From: Brachybacterium sp. FME24
GTDB lineage: Bacteria > Actinomycetota > Actinomycetes > Actinomycetales > Dermabacteraceae
Assembly: GCF_014897705.1 (NCBI RefSeq)
Contig: NZ_JABUXV010000015.1
Span: 39,703-103,702, forward strand
DNA: 64,000 bases
Reading direction: 5' to 3'
Made by a program: the position numbers and the translations under genes. The notes beneath the pieces are model-generated. The model made no database searches, had not been told where the DNA came from, and saw only the letters and a list, made by a program, of their open reading frames with translations. Below are positions 35,266 to 46,008 of this stretch, piece by piece (the stretch's first letter is position 1; every line of letters begins with the position of its first letter).

Positions 35266-35431
35266 CCACTGCCGGAGGATCGACTGTTCCCGGTTCGGTC
35301 CGCCTGGTGGGACACTTGACCCTGACCAGACTCCGCGCCCGGCCCTCGGCCACCGCCGGAGCACACCACGAGACCGAGCAGCTGCGGTCCGCGATGCCTT
35401 GACCGCGCGCGGACGGAGAGGGAGTGGTCCG

Positions 35432-36748
35432 ATGAGCACGGACGCCGAACGTCATCCGAGCAGCCCTGTCGGCGGGGGCCGGCTTCTCACCCTCACCGTG
35501 GGGCCCCCCGCCGCAGGCGGCACCTTCGTGGCCCGCCACGAGGGGCGAGTGGTCTTCGTGCGCGGCACCGCCCCCGGCGAGACCGTGACGGCCCGGCTCC
35601 TGGACGACCCGGTCGAGCACGCCAACGCCCGATTCTGGAGAGCCGAGGCGATCGACGTGCTCGAGGCCGGTGTGGACCGGGTCCCCACCGTCTGGGAGGA
35701 GTCCGCGGTCGACGGGGTCGGCGGCGCGGAGTGGGCGCACATCGCCCTGCCTGCCCAGCGTCGCATCGCCAGCGAGGTCCTGCAGGAGCTCCTGCGGCGC
35801 GCAGGCGTCACGAGCTACCCCATCGAACAGGTCCAGGTCGAACCCGCGCCGCACGACGTCGACGGACTCGGCTCGCGGACCCGGGTGCGCTTCGCCGTGG
35901 ACGAGGACGGTCGCGTGGGCATGCGCGGCTGGCGTTCCCATGAGGTCCGCGACGTGGGGGAGAACCCGCTCGCCGCCCCGGTGATCCGTGAGCTGCGTGT
36001 GGGGGAGTGGACCGCTCCTGAGGGCACCGAGGCCATCGACGTCGTCGCGCCGTCGGCCGGGCCCGCCTCCGTGGTCCTGGTCGGTCGCGATCTCGATCCG
36101 GCATCCGTCGTCATCCCCGACGCCTGGGGAGACGCGGACGTGGCCGTGCGCACCGGTCGGGGGCTCGTCCCCCTGCGAGGCGACGGCATGGTGCGTGAGC
36201 GGGTCGGTGAACGACTCTTCGCAGTCAGCGCCACCGGTTTCTGGCAGGGCCATCGTCGCGCCGCGGAACTGCTCACCGAGGTGGTCGAGAGCACCTTGCG
36301 CGCTCCCCGGGGCGGCAGCGCCTGGGACCTCTACGGCGGGGTCGGATTGTTCGCCGCCACTGCTGCGGAGCAGGTGGGCCCCGACGGCAGCGTGACCTCC
36401 GTCGAGGGCAACCGGCGCGCCTCGCAGCTGGCCGCAGAGAACCTCGAGGACCTCCCTCAGGTCGCCACCGCCACGGCGGATGTCACCGACTGGGTGCGTG
36501 CGCGACGCGGTGGCGTGGACGTGGTCGTGCTGGATCCGCCCCGCAACGGTGCCGGCGCCGATCTCATCGCCCTGCTCGCCAAGGCGGTGCGCCAGCGGAT
36601 CGTCTACGTCTCCTGTGAGCCGTCGACCCTGGCGCGCGATCTCGCGGCCGCCGAGAGGGCCGGGTGGAAGGTCGTGGACCTGCGCGCCTTCGACCTGTTC
36701 CCCCACACCCATCACCTGGAGTCCGTGACGGTGCTCGAGCGCGCCTGA
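35432..36748 (+). CDS. TrmA/RlmCD-family class I SAM RNA methyltransferase
   Basis: A 438-residue RNA uridine C5-methyltransferase. An N-terminal TRAM-like beta-barrel (about 14-70: LTVGPPAAGGTFVARHEGRVVFVRGTAPGE) precedes the Rossmann core. SAM motif I is DLYGGVGLFAATAAE, motif IV is VVVLDPPRNGAG, and the catalytic Cys-Glu pair region is YVSCEPSTLARDLA. Such enzymes make 5-methyluridine in 23S rRNA or tRNA. No four-cysteine Fe-S cluster pattern is evident in the N-terminal half, so it resembles the cluster-free type. The ATG at 35432 has a GGAGAGGGAG tract upstream. Confidence 0.82.
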   Translation: MSTDAERHPSSPVGGGRLLTLTVGPPAAGGTFVARHEGRVVFVRGTAPGETVTARLLDDPVEHANARFWRAEAIDVLEAGVDRVPTVWEESAVDGVGGAEWAHIALPAQRRIASEVLQELLRRAGVTSYPIEQVQVEPAPHDVDGLGSRTRVRFAVDEDGRVGMRGWRSHEVRDVGENPLAAPVIRELRVGEWTAPEGTEAIDVVAPSAGPASVVLVGRDLDPASVVIPDAWGDADVAVRTGRGLVPLRGDGMVRERVGERLFAVSATGFWQGHRRAAELLTEVVESTLRAPRGGSAWDLYGGVGLFAATAAEQVGPDGSVTSVEGNRRASQLAAENLEDLPQVATATADVTDWVRARRGGVDVVVLDPPRNGAGADLIALLAKAVRQRIVYVSCEPSTLARDLAAAERAGWKVVDLRAFDLFPHTHHLESVTVLERA

Positions 36749-36859
36749 CCATGCTGACGACGCGGTGGACGCATCACGGGACAGTGCGAGTAGCGGTGAC
36801 GTGATCGGCGGTACATCGACGTAGGCTGGCGGCCGTCCGGAGACCCGATCTGCCCATGG

Positions 36860-36884
36860 TAGACTTTATCTTGACTTCAAGATA
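36860..36884 (+). promoter_or_regulatory. TAGACT -10 and an 18-base palindrome upstream of acnA
   Basis: TATCTTGACTTCAAGATA (36867-36884) is a perfect 8-base inverted repeat with a CT spacer. It lies directly after an extended -10 TGGTAGACT, so it would cover the start site of a transcript beginning about 150 bases before acnA. The TCTTGA-n2-TCAAGA form looks like a dimeric winged-helix repressor site; the regulator is not known from this window. Confidence 0.55.
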
Positions 36885-36980
36885 TCTACCGGAGATCACT
36901 CCGGAGCCCCCGGTGGTCCCGTGCGGAGAACCTCTGTGCGACGGTCGCCGCGTTTGCCTGTCCGCCACCGCGCGCGAGCT

Positions 36981-36986
36981 TACGAT
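36981..36986 (+). promoter_or_regulatory. Second -10 box for acnA
   Basis: TACGAT would start a transcript near 36993, giving a short leader of about 30 bases that contains AAGGAG (37008-37013) eight bases before the ATG. Confidence 0.45.
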
Positions 36987-37021
36987 GACGGGGTAGCCCC
37001 ACCACCCAAGGAGTTCGCCTC

Positions 37022-39820
<2,799 letters not shown>

Positions 39821-39874
39821 GCAGGAGAACCTGACGGGATCCGGCACTGTGCCGCACGCCTGCACTGCTCAGTG

Positions 39875-39909
39875 AACGCGCCCCGGTCCCTCGTGGACCG
39901 GGGCGCGTT
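39875..39909 (+). terminator. Strong hairpin after acnA
   Basis: Fifteen perfect base pairs (39875-39889 with 39895-39909) around a CTCGT loop, 55 bases past the stop. Confidence 0.8.
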
Positions 39910-39997
39910 CGCGTTCCCGTCGCGTCGGCGCCAGCAGCGCAGGACCTCGACCGGAGAGCACCGCAGGAGAAGTCGGCATGCACCATTGCGCGTCGGC

Positions 39998-40102
39998 TGT
40001 GCACCGTGATGCACACCCCGGGTGCGGCCCGTGAATCACCGGTGAAGATGTGCACAGATGTGACCATGGTCCCCGTCGGTACAGGTCAGGACGACGTACG
40101 CT
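39998..40102 (+). promoter_or_regulatory. Clustered TGTGCA sites and -10 box before dxs
   Basis: TGTGCACCGTGATGCACA (39998-40015) is an inverted repeat with 6-base arms, and TGTGCACA recurs at 40049-40056. A -10 candidate TACGCT lies at 40097-40102, giving a leader of about 32 bases. The repeated half-sites upstream of the promoter suggest a regulator binding region. Otherwise the 320-base gap holds only the acnA terminator. Confidence 0.35.
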
Positions 40103-40140
40103 GAGCAGGTCCCGTCCCCGAGGTCGATGGAGGATCGCGC

Positions 40141-42072
40141 GTGTCGACAATCCGCGAGAGCGTCGCGCACCCCGCTCAGACCGTCCGCAGCGCCGCACCG
40201 CTGGACCCTGCCGGCCCCGGGGCCGCCAGCGCGCCGCAGGAGGATCTCGAGTCCGTCGAGGCCCCCGCCGCCGTCGCCATCCCCGCCGGCCCCGAGGAGC
40301 TGCGTGCGCTGCCCGACGATGCGCTGCCCGGTCTGGCCCGGCAGATGCGTCGGCAGCTGGTCGAGATCACCTCGCGCACCGGTGGCCACCTGGGACCGAA
40401 CCTCGGGGTGGTCGAGCTGACCATCGCGATGCATCGAGAGCTCCAGTCGCCCCACGAGGCGATCGTCTTCGACACCGGGCACCAGGCCTACGTGCACAAG
40501 ATGCTCACCGGTCGCGCTGACCTCACCGGGCTGCGCAGCGCCGAGGGCGTGTCCGGCTACCCCGATCGCGGGGAGTCCGTCCACGACGTCGTCGAGAACT
40601 CCCATGCCTCCGGCTCCGTCGCCTGGGCGCACGGCATCGACCGCGCGCGCCGTCTGGCCGGTGAGCCCGGGGTGTCGGCCGCCGTGATCGGCGACGGCGC
40701 CCTGACCGGAGGCGTCGGCCTCGAGGCGCTCAACGAACTCGCCTCGGACATCGGATCCCGCACCATCGTCGTGCTCAACGACAACACCCGCTCCTATGCG
40801 CCGACGGTCGGCGGCCTGGCTCGGCACCTCCAGGCGCTGCGTGAGCGGGCCGTCCCCGCCGGCACCGACGTGTTCACGGCGCTGGGACTGACTTACCTCG
40901 GTCCGATCGACGGGCACGATCACGGCGCTCTCGCCGAGGCTCTGGTGCAGGCGCGCCGTGCCGCCGAGGATCCCTCGCGCTCCGGCGTGGTGATGCATGT
41001 GGTGACCCGCAAGGGAGCAGGCTTCGCGCGAGCCGAGGCCGATGCGCGCGACCACTGGCACTCCACCGGTCCGTTCGAGATCGAGCAGCCCCTGGTGACG
41101 GAGCTCGAGCCCGCCGCCGCGCCCCCGGCGGCCGATACCTGGACCTCTCGTCTCGGGGCGGCGGTCCTCGACGCCGCGCGCGGTGACGAGCGCGTCATCG
41201 CCCTCAGCGCCGCGATGGTCGATCCCGTCGGCCTCACCGCGATGCAGCGCGAGCTGCCCTCCCGGGTGATCGACGTCGGCATCGCCGAGCAGCTCGCCCT
41301 GGACACTGCCGCCGGGCTCTCCCGCGGAGGCGCGAAGCCCGTCGTCGCGCTGTACGCGACCTTCCTGAACCGCGCGTACGACCAGCTGCTGCTGGACGTC
41401 GCCCTGCACCGTGAGGACGTCACCCTCACCCTGGACCGTGCAGGCGTGACCGGAGACGACGGGCCCAGCCACCACGGCATCTGGGACCTTTCGCTGGCCT
41501 GTCAGATCCCGGGCATCTCCGTGTGGGCCCCGCGCGACGGGGAGCAGCTCTCCGCAGTGTTCCCACGGGCCCTCGCCATGTCCGGTCCCAGCCTCGTCCG
41601 CTTCCCCAAGGGAGCCTGCCCCCCGGCGATCCCGACCCTCGCGCGCCACGAGGCGGGCGACGTGCTCGCCGGGGACCCTCACGCCCCGATCGACGTGCTG
41701 GTCCTCAGCATCGGGGCTCTCGCAGATCGCGCCGTCGAGGCCGCTCGGGCCGTGAGCTCGCGCGAGCCCGCCGTGAACGTGGTCGTCCTGGACCCGGTCC
41801 AGGCGCTTCCGCTGTGCGGCCCGCTGCTCGATCTCGCGGCCTCGGCCGGAGCGGTCGTCTCGGTGGAGGACGGCGTGGCCGAGCGCGGAATCGGCGCAGC
41901 AGTGGCCGTGCGCCTCGCGCAGGGCGCCACCCGCAGTGCCCCGGCGCCCGCGATCCGCACCCTCGGCGTCGCCCAGGGCTTCATCGCCCACGGCAAGCGC
42001 GACGCGATCCTCGCCGCGCACGGCCTCGACGCGACAGGGATCGCGCGAGCGATCGGGACCGTGCTCGGCTGA
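40141..42072 (+). CDS. dxs: 1-Deoxy-D-xylulose-5-phosphate synthase
   Basis: A 643-residue thiamine-diphosphate enzyme joining pyruvate and glyceraldehyde-3-phosphate, the first step of the MEP isoprenoid pathway. The N-terminus carries an Ala/Pro-rich extension of about 50 residues. ThDP binding is shown by GDGALTGGVGLEALNELA and VVLNDNTRSYAPTVGGL. Substrate-site segments include FDTGHQAYVHKMLTGR and ENSHASGSVAWAHGI (usually ...ADGL). The transketolase-like pyrimidine domain contains VIDVGIAEQLALDTAAGL and the DRAGVTGDDGPSHHG signature. It supplies isoprenyl units that the synthase at 10-11 kb would elongate. The GTG start has GGAGG seven bases upstream. Confidence 0.93.
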   Translation: MSTIRESVAHPAQTVRSAAPLDPAGPGAASAPQEDLESVEAPAAVAIPAGPEELRALPDDALPGLARQMRRQLVEITSRTGGHLGPNLGVVELTIAMHRELQSPHEAIVFDTGHQAYVHKMLTGRADLTGLRSAEGVSGYPDRGESVHDVVENSHASGSVAWAHGIDRARRLAGEPGVSAAVIGDGALTGGVGLEALNELASDIGSRTIVVLNDNTRSYAPTVGGLARHLQALRERAVPAGTDVFTALGLTYLGPIDGHDHGALAEALVQARRAAEDPSRSGVVMHVVTRKGAGFARAEADARDHWHSTGPFEIEQPLVTELEPAAAPPAADTWTSRLGAAVLDAARGDERVIALSAAMVDPVGLTAMQRELPSRVIDVGIAEQLALDTAAGLSRGGAKPVVALYATFLNRAYDQLLLDVALHREDVTLTLDRAGVTGDDGPSHHGIWDLSLACQIPGISVWAPRDGEQLSAVFPRALAMSGPSLVRFPKGACPPAIPTLARHEAGDVLAGDPHAPIDVLVLSIGALADRAVEAARAVSSREPAVNVVVLDPVQALPLCGPLLDLAASAGAVVSVEDGVAERGIGAAVAVRLAQGATRSAPAPAIRTLGVAQGFIAHGKRDAILAAHGLDATGIARAIGTVLG

Positions 42073-42140
42073 GCCCGCGCACGCTGTTCGAGGCCCGGCT
42101 CACCGCCGAGGGATCCGACTGCTCGTCGAGGTGGTCCCGG

Positions 42141-42962
42141 TCAGGTGAGTGAGCTGCGGGGCGAGGGGTCGTCCGTCCGGGCGGTCAGCACGATCGGATC
42201 CCCGTCGGTCACCTGCAGCGTGTGCTCGGCGTGCGCCCCGCGGGCACCGTCGACCGAGAGCTGGGTCCAACCGTCGCGCTCATCGACCATGAGCTCGCTC
42301 GTGGTCGGGATGAGGAACGGTTCGACCGTGATGAGCTGCCCGGCCACCAACCGCGCGCCGCTCCCGGGAGCGCCGTGGTTGGGGACGAAGGGGGCCTCGT
42401 GCATGGTGCGGCCCACGCCATGCCCGCCGAAGCGATCGTTGATCGAGTAACCCAGGCCCTGAGCCTCGTGCATCACGGCATGGCCGATGTCGCCGACGGT
42501 GTTCCCGGCGCGCACCTGGTCGATGCCCGCCCACATCACCTGCTCCGTGTCGCGGATCAGCTGCAGGTCCGCGGGGCGCGGGGCGCCCACCGCGATCGAC
42601 AGGCAGGAATCGGCGACCCATCCCTCGACCTCGACGGCGAAGTCCAGAGACAGCAGGTCGCCGTCGGCGAGGACGCGGTCGTGGGGGCGCCCGTGCAGTA
42701 CTCCCTCGTTGACCGAGGTGCAGATGACATACCCGAAGGGGGAGGCCCCAAAGACGGGGTGGTAGTCGATGTAGCAGCTGGTCGCGCCGGCCTTGCGGAT
42801 CAGACGGTGGGCTTCTGCGTCGACCTCCAGCAGGTTCCAGCCGACATCGACGACGTCACGCAGGTGCGAGAGCACCGAGGCGACGAACTCGCCGGCAGGG
42901 CGCGCCTGGTCGAGGGTGGGCAGGTCGGGTTCCGCGCTGCGGCGGCGTCGTCCCAGGATCAT
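42141..42962 (-). CDS. map: Methionine aminopeptidase, type I
   Basis: A 273-residue metalloprotease removing the initiator methionine from new proteins. All five metal ligands of the pita-bread fold are visible: the Asp in LLSLDFAVE and the Asp in WVADSCLS, the His in GGHGVGRTMHE, the Glu in ITVEPFL, and the final Glu in GAHAEHTLQV. The segment VICTSVNEGVLHGRP binds substrate. The ATG at 42962 overlaps the stop of ctaA (ATGA); the frame is open further upstream but lies in ctaA. Being coupled to ctaA is a chance or lineage-specific arrangement rather than a pathway link. Confidence 0.92.
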   Translation of the reverse strand: MILGRRRRSAEPDLPTLDQARPAGEFVASVLSHLRDVVDVGWNLLEVDAEAHRLIRKAGATSCYIDYHPVFGASPFGYVICTSVNEGVLHGRPHDRVLADGDLLSLDFAVEVEGWVADSCLSIAVGAPRPADLQLIRDTEQVMWAGIDQVRAGNTVGDIGHAVMHEAQGLGYSINDRFGGHGVGRTMHEAPFVPNHGAPGSGARLVAGQLITVEPFLIPTTSELMVDERDGWTQLSVDGARGAHAEHTLQVTDGDPIVLTARTDDPSPRSSLT

Positions 42963-44038
42963 CGTGCGCTCCTCCCGGAGGCGGTCGGCGGATCCGATCG
43001 GACGGCGGCATCCACGTCGGACTGCCCGTCGATGACCGGGGCGGGGGAGTGCCAGGTGTACATCGAGACGGCCACCCATGCGATGCCGGCGGCGAACAGC
43101 CCGGCGCCCAGCATGTGCAGCCCGACCAGCAGCTCGGGCAGGCCCGTGAAGTATTGGGTGTAGCCGATCAGGGCCTGGGCCGCGGTGATGCCGACCAGAC
43201 CCCAGGCGGCCCTGCGGGCGGGGCGCTGGGCACCGATCAGGTGCAGTGCGATGAGGAGCCCGACGAGGAGGCCGCAGAAGAGCATCACGGCGTCCGCGTG
43301 CAGCCAGGAGATCGTGCGGGGATCGAACGGGAGCCGTTCGGGATGGACGTCGTCCCCCGAGTGCGGCCCGGTGCCGGTGACGAGGGTGCCGAGCACGAGG
43401 ACCGCGAAGCCGATGACGCCCAGCGCCCAGCTCATCCAGTGCATGGCACCGGGGACCACGGAGCGCCGACGCGCGGCATCGCCGTCGTACAGCCGGTACA
43501 GGAGCACTGCGGACACGGCCACGAGGATCGGGGAGATGAGGAAGTGGGGGCTGACGACGCCGGGGTGGAGGTCTGCCTTGACGACCACCATGCCGACGAT
43601 CGCCTGGACCGCAGTGCCGACCAGTGGGGTGATGGCGAGCCACCGCATTCCGCGGCCCTTGTGGCGCAGCCACAGCAGGGAGACCAGGAGCAGGGCGACG
43701 GCGAAGACGCCGAGGACGCCCGTGAGCGTCCGGTTGCCGAACTCGATGAAGGGATGGATCCCGGACTCCATCGTCAGCTCGGGGGTGAACTGTCCCGGCT
43801 CGCAGTTCGGCCAGGTCGAGCAGCCCAGCCCGCTGCTGGTCAGGCGCACGACCCCGCCGGAGACGATGATGCCGATCTGGCAGATCAGGTTGCCCCAGAA
43901 CACGATCGCCGCGATCCGGGCGCGCGCGGTGAGCGAGAGGCCGAAGGTGCGTTCTCCGGACAGCGACTTCCGCCCGACGTGTTCGATACGGGGAGCGGTG
44001 GCCGTCTGCTCGTCGGCGACGGACGGAGAATCGTTCAT
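42959..44038 (-). CDS. ctaA: Heme A synthase (COX15/CtaA)
   Basis: A 359-residue membrane protein with about eight hydrophobic helices that oxidises heme O to heme A for cytochrome c oxidase. The extracellular Cys pair is in GLGCSTWPNCEPG. A conserved Glu sits in HPFIEFGNRTLTG (Asn replaces the His of some homologues, as in other actinobacteria). Later heme-ligand histidines lie in LHPGVVSPHFLIS, SWLHADAVM and VGLHMLGAG. The preferred ATG (44038) is directly preceded by a leaderless promoter; a longer start at 44095 lacks support. The adjacent ABC exporter and suf operon downstream on the map are common neighbours in actinobacteria. Confidence 0.88.
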   Translation of the reverse strand: MNDSPSVADEQTATAPRIEHVGRKSLSGERTFGLSLTARARIAAIVFWGNLICQIGIIVSGGVVRLTSSGLGCSTWPNCEPGQFTPELTMESGIHPFIEFGNRTLTGVLGVFAVALLLVSLLWLRHKGRGMRWLAITPLVGTAVQAIVGMVVVKADLHPGVVSPHFLISPILVAVSAVLLYRLYDGDAARRRSVVPGAMHWMSWALGVIGFAVLVLGTLVTGTGPHSGDDVHPERLPFDPRTISWLHADAVMLFCGLLVGLLIALHLIGAQRPARRAAWGLVGITAAQALIGYTQYFTGLPELLVGLHMLGAGLFAAGIAWVAVSMYTWHSPAPVIDGQSDVDAAVRSDPPTASGRSAR

Positions 44039-44045
44039 GGAGCTG

Positions 44046-44051
44046 AGTGTA
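44046..44051 (-). promoter_or_regulatory. -10 box of a leaderless promoter for ctaA
   Basis: TACACT on the reverse strand, seven bases, then the ATG at 44038. No ribosome binding site is present. Confidence 0.55.
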
Positions 44052-44128
44052 GGAAATTCGCCTGGGGTTCCGGTGATCGCGGCGATCCCTTTCACATCGG
44101 CGGGCAGACGCCCGCAGGGCCCTGGGGC

Positions 44129-44157
44129 GTGGACGCCTCCGGGGGAGGCCTGTCCAC
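44129..44157 (-). terminator. Hairpin after the ABC permease gene
   Basis: GTGGAC-GCCTCC (44129-44140) pairs with GGAGGC and GTCCAC (44144-44157, two unpaired bases) around GGG. It lies six bases past the permease stop on the reverse strand. Confidence 0.6.
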
Positions 44158-44162
44158 CGCTC

Positions 44163-44990
44163 TCAGACCGAGGTCCACCGGAACCAGCGCGCGACCGCGA
44201 GGCTGCCGCCGGCCGCCCACAGCATCAGGACGATGATCGATCCGCCCGTGACGTCGCCGCCCGCGAGGCAGGCGCGCAGGAGCTCGCCGAGCGCCCCGGA
44301 GGGCAGCAGGTCGACCAGGCCGTGCAACAGCCGCGGGTAGCTCGACGTGGGGAACGCGACGCCGCCGGCCGCGACCAGGACCACGAAGACGAGGTTGGAG
44401 ACGGCGAGCACGGCCTCGGTGCGCAGGAGCCCGGCGACCAGCAGACCCAGCGACCCGAAGGCGATGGTGCCGAGCAGCCAGACCGGAACCACCGCGAACA
44501 GCTCGAGAAGGCCGGGTCGCCAGCCGAGGGCCACGGCCAGCAGGCCGAGCACGAGGACCTGGACGACGTGCACGAGCAGGGTCGCGAGGATCTTGCCGGC
44601 GAGGTACCCGTCGCGCCCGAGCGGGGTGGTCGCCACCCAGCGCAGCACGCCGTTGCGCCGGTCGAAGCCGGTCTGGATCGCCTGGGACGTGAACGACGTC
44701 GAGATCAGCGCGGTGCCCAGGGTCGCGGCGAGCGCCGTCTCGATGGGCTGCGCGCCCTCGAGGCGGCCGATCGGCAGCAAACGCAGGCCGATCAGCACGA
44801 TCGCGGGCAGCGCGATCGCGACGAGCAGCTGCTCACCGTTGGAGAGCAGGACGCGGGCCTCGAGCGCGGCGTGGGCGAGGATGCGGCGCCTCCGCGGGGC
44901 GGGGGCCGGCGCCGGTCGTCGGGCAGCGGGGTTGCCGGAGCGCGGGGGAACGGTCGAGGCGGCTCCCTGCTCGGGCGAGGTCGTGCTCAT
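44163..44990 (-). CDS. ABC-2 type exporter permease
   Basis: A 275-residue membrane protein with six predicted helices after a basic, Pro/Ala-rich N-terminus. The loop TGFDRRNGVLRWVATTPLGRDGYLAGKI is the ABC-2 permease signature region. It forms an efflux complex with the ATPase encoded immediately upstream; the two overlap by ATGA, so they are made in equal ratio. Substrate unknown. In actinobacteria this pair commonly lies between ctaA and sufR, which has led to guesses about heme or cytochrome assembly; that is not demonstrated here. Confidence 0.85.
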   Translation of the reverse strand: MSTTSPEQGAASTVPPRSGNPAARRPAPAPAPRRRRILAHAALEARVLLSNGEQLLVAIALPAIVLIGLRLLPIGRLEGAQPIETALAATLGTALISTSFTSQAIQTGFDRRNGVLRWVATTPLGRDGYLAGKILATLLVHVVQVLVLGLLAVALGWRPGLLELFAVVPVWLLGTIAFGSLGLLVAGLLRTEAVLAVSNLVFVVLVAAGGVAFPTSSYPRLLHGLVDLLPSGALGELLRACLAGGDVTGGSIIVLMLWAAGGSLAVARWFRWTSV

Positions 44991-45895
44991 CGCGTGGGTC
45001 CTGCCTGGTCGGCGGCGTCCTGGGGGGCCATGAGGTCCAGCAGCACGGCCTCGAGGTCCGCAGCGCCGGCCCCGGTGATCTCGAGCCGGGCTCCGTGACG
45101 TGCTGCCGCATCGCGCAGTTCCGTCTCGAGGGCGGGGACGGCGGCCGGGTCCACGCCGTGGGCGACCGCTCTCACCGAGACGACCCCCTCGTGCTCGCGA
45201 TGGGCGGTGATGACGTCCTGGACCGAGCCGGAGGCGACGGTACGGCCACCGGAGATGACGCACACGGCATCGGCGAGACCGACCACATCGTCCATCATGT
45301 GCGTGGTCAGGACGACGGCGCTGCCGGTGTCCGCGAGGGAGCGGATGAGATGCCGTACGCGTCGACGGATGGCGGGATCCATCCCGGCCGTGGGCTCGTC
45401 CAGGAAGATCAGCTCGGGGCGGCCCACGAGCGCGAGCGCGAGGGCGAGACGCTGGCGCTGGCCGCCGGACAGGCGTCGCACGAGAGTGCCGGCGAAGTCG
45501 TCGATGCCGAGGTGCTCGGCGACCTGCTCCACGTCGAGCGGGTCGGCGTGCAGGCTCGCTCCGTAGCGCAGCAGCTGCATCGCCCGGGAGCCGGAGGCGA
45601 GGCCGCCGTCCTGGATCATCACGCCCACGCGGGCCCGGTGCTCCGGTCCGGCGTTCCAGGGATCCCGACCGAGCACCTCCACGGTCCCGCCGCCGGCCCG
45701 CAGGAGTCCGGTGGCGCAGGAGACCGCGGTGGTCTTGCCCGCCCCGTTGGGGCCCAGCAGGGCGGTCACCTGCCCGCGGAGCGCGGTGAGGGTGAGGCCG
45801 TCGAGGGCGCGGACGGGTCCGTAGGAATGCGTCAGGTCCTCGATGCGCAGCGCCGCGGCGGCGGTGGTCGCGGGGGCGGTGATGTCGTCAGTCAT
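44987..45895 (-). CDS. ABC transporter ATP-binding protein
   Basis: A 302-residue ATPase of the ABC-2 exporter class. Walker A is LGPNGAGKTTAV (about 53-64), the signature is RLSGGQRQRLALALAL, and Walker B is LIFLDEPTAGMD, with the H-loop histidine in VLTTHMMDD. It energises the permease at 44163. TACGAT lies nine bases before the ATG, which would give a nearly leaderless transcript with only two or three leading bases. Confidence 0.88.
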   Translation of the reverse strand: MTDDITAPATTAAAALRIEDLTHSYGPVRALDGLTLTALRGQVTALLGPNGAGKTTAVSCATGLLRAGGGTVEVLGRDPWNAGPEHRARVGVMIQDGGLASGSRAMQLLRYGASLHADPLDVEQVAEHLGIDDFAGTLVRRLSGGQRQRLALALALVGRPELIFLDEPTAGMDPAIRRRVRHLIRSLADTGSAVVLTTHMMDDVVGLADAVCVISGGRTVASGSVQDVITAHREHEGVVSVRAVAHGVDPAAVPALETELRDAAARHGARLEITGAGAADLEAVLLDLMAPQDAADQAGPTR

Positions 45896-45904
45896 GTCGA
45901 CCCC

Positions 45905-45910
45905 ATCGTA
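45905..45910 (-). promoter_or_regulatory. -10 box for the ABC exporter operon
   Basis: TACGAT on the reverse strand lies nine bases before the ATG at 45895, predicting a two- to three-base leader. Confidence 0.45.
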
Positions 45911-45944
45911 GGCGCGACCCCGTGGTCGTCGTGCCTCCCCGTGA

Positions 45945-45988
45945 CGCGGGACGCCCCGCCGCCGAGGTCGGCGGCGGGGCGTCCCGCG
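45945..45988 (-). terminator. 21-base-pair hairpin after the GST-like gene
   Basis: A perfect 21-base stem (45945-45965 with 45968-45988) with a two-base spacer lies 20 bases beyond the stop at 46009. It is the longest perfect stem in the window and insulates the ABC operon. Confidence 0.75.
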
Positions 45989-46008
45989 CGGAGGGAGCAG
46001 CGGCGGAA

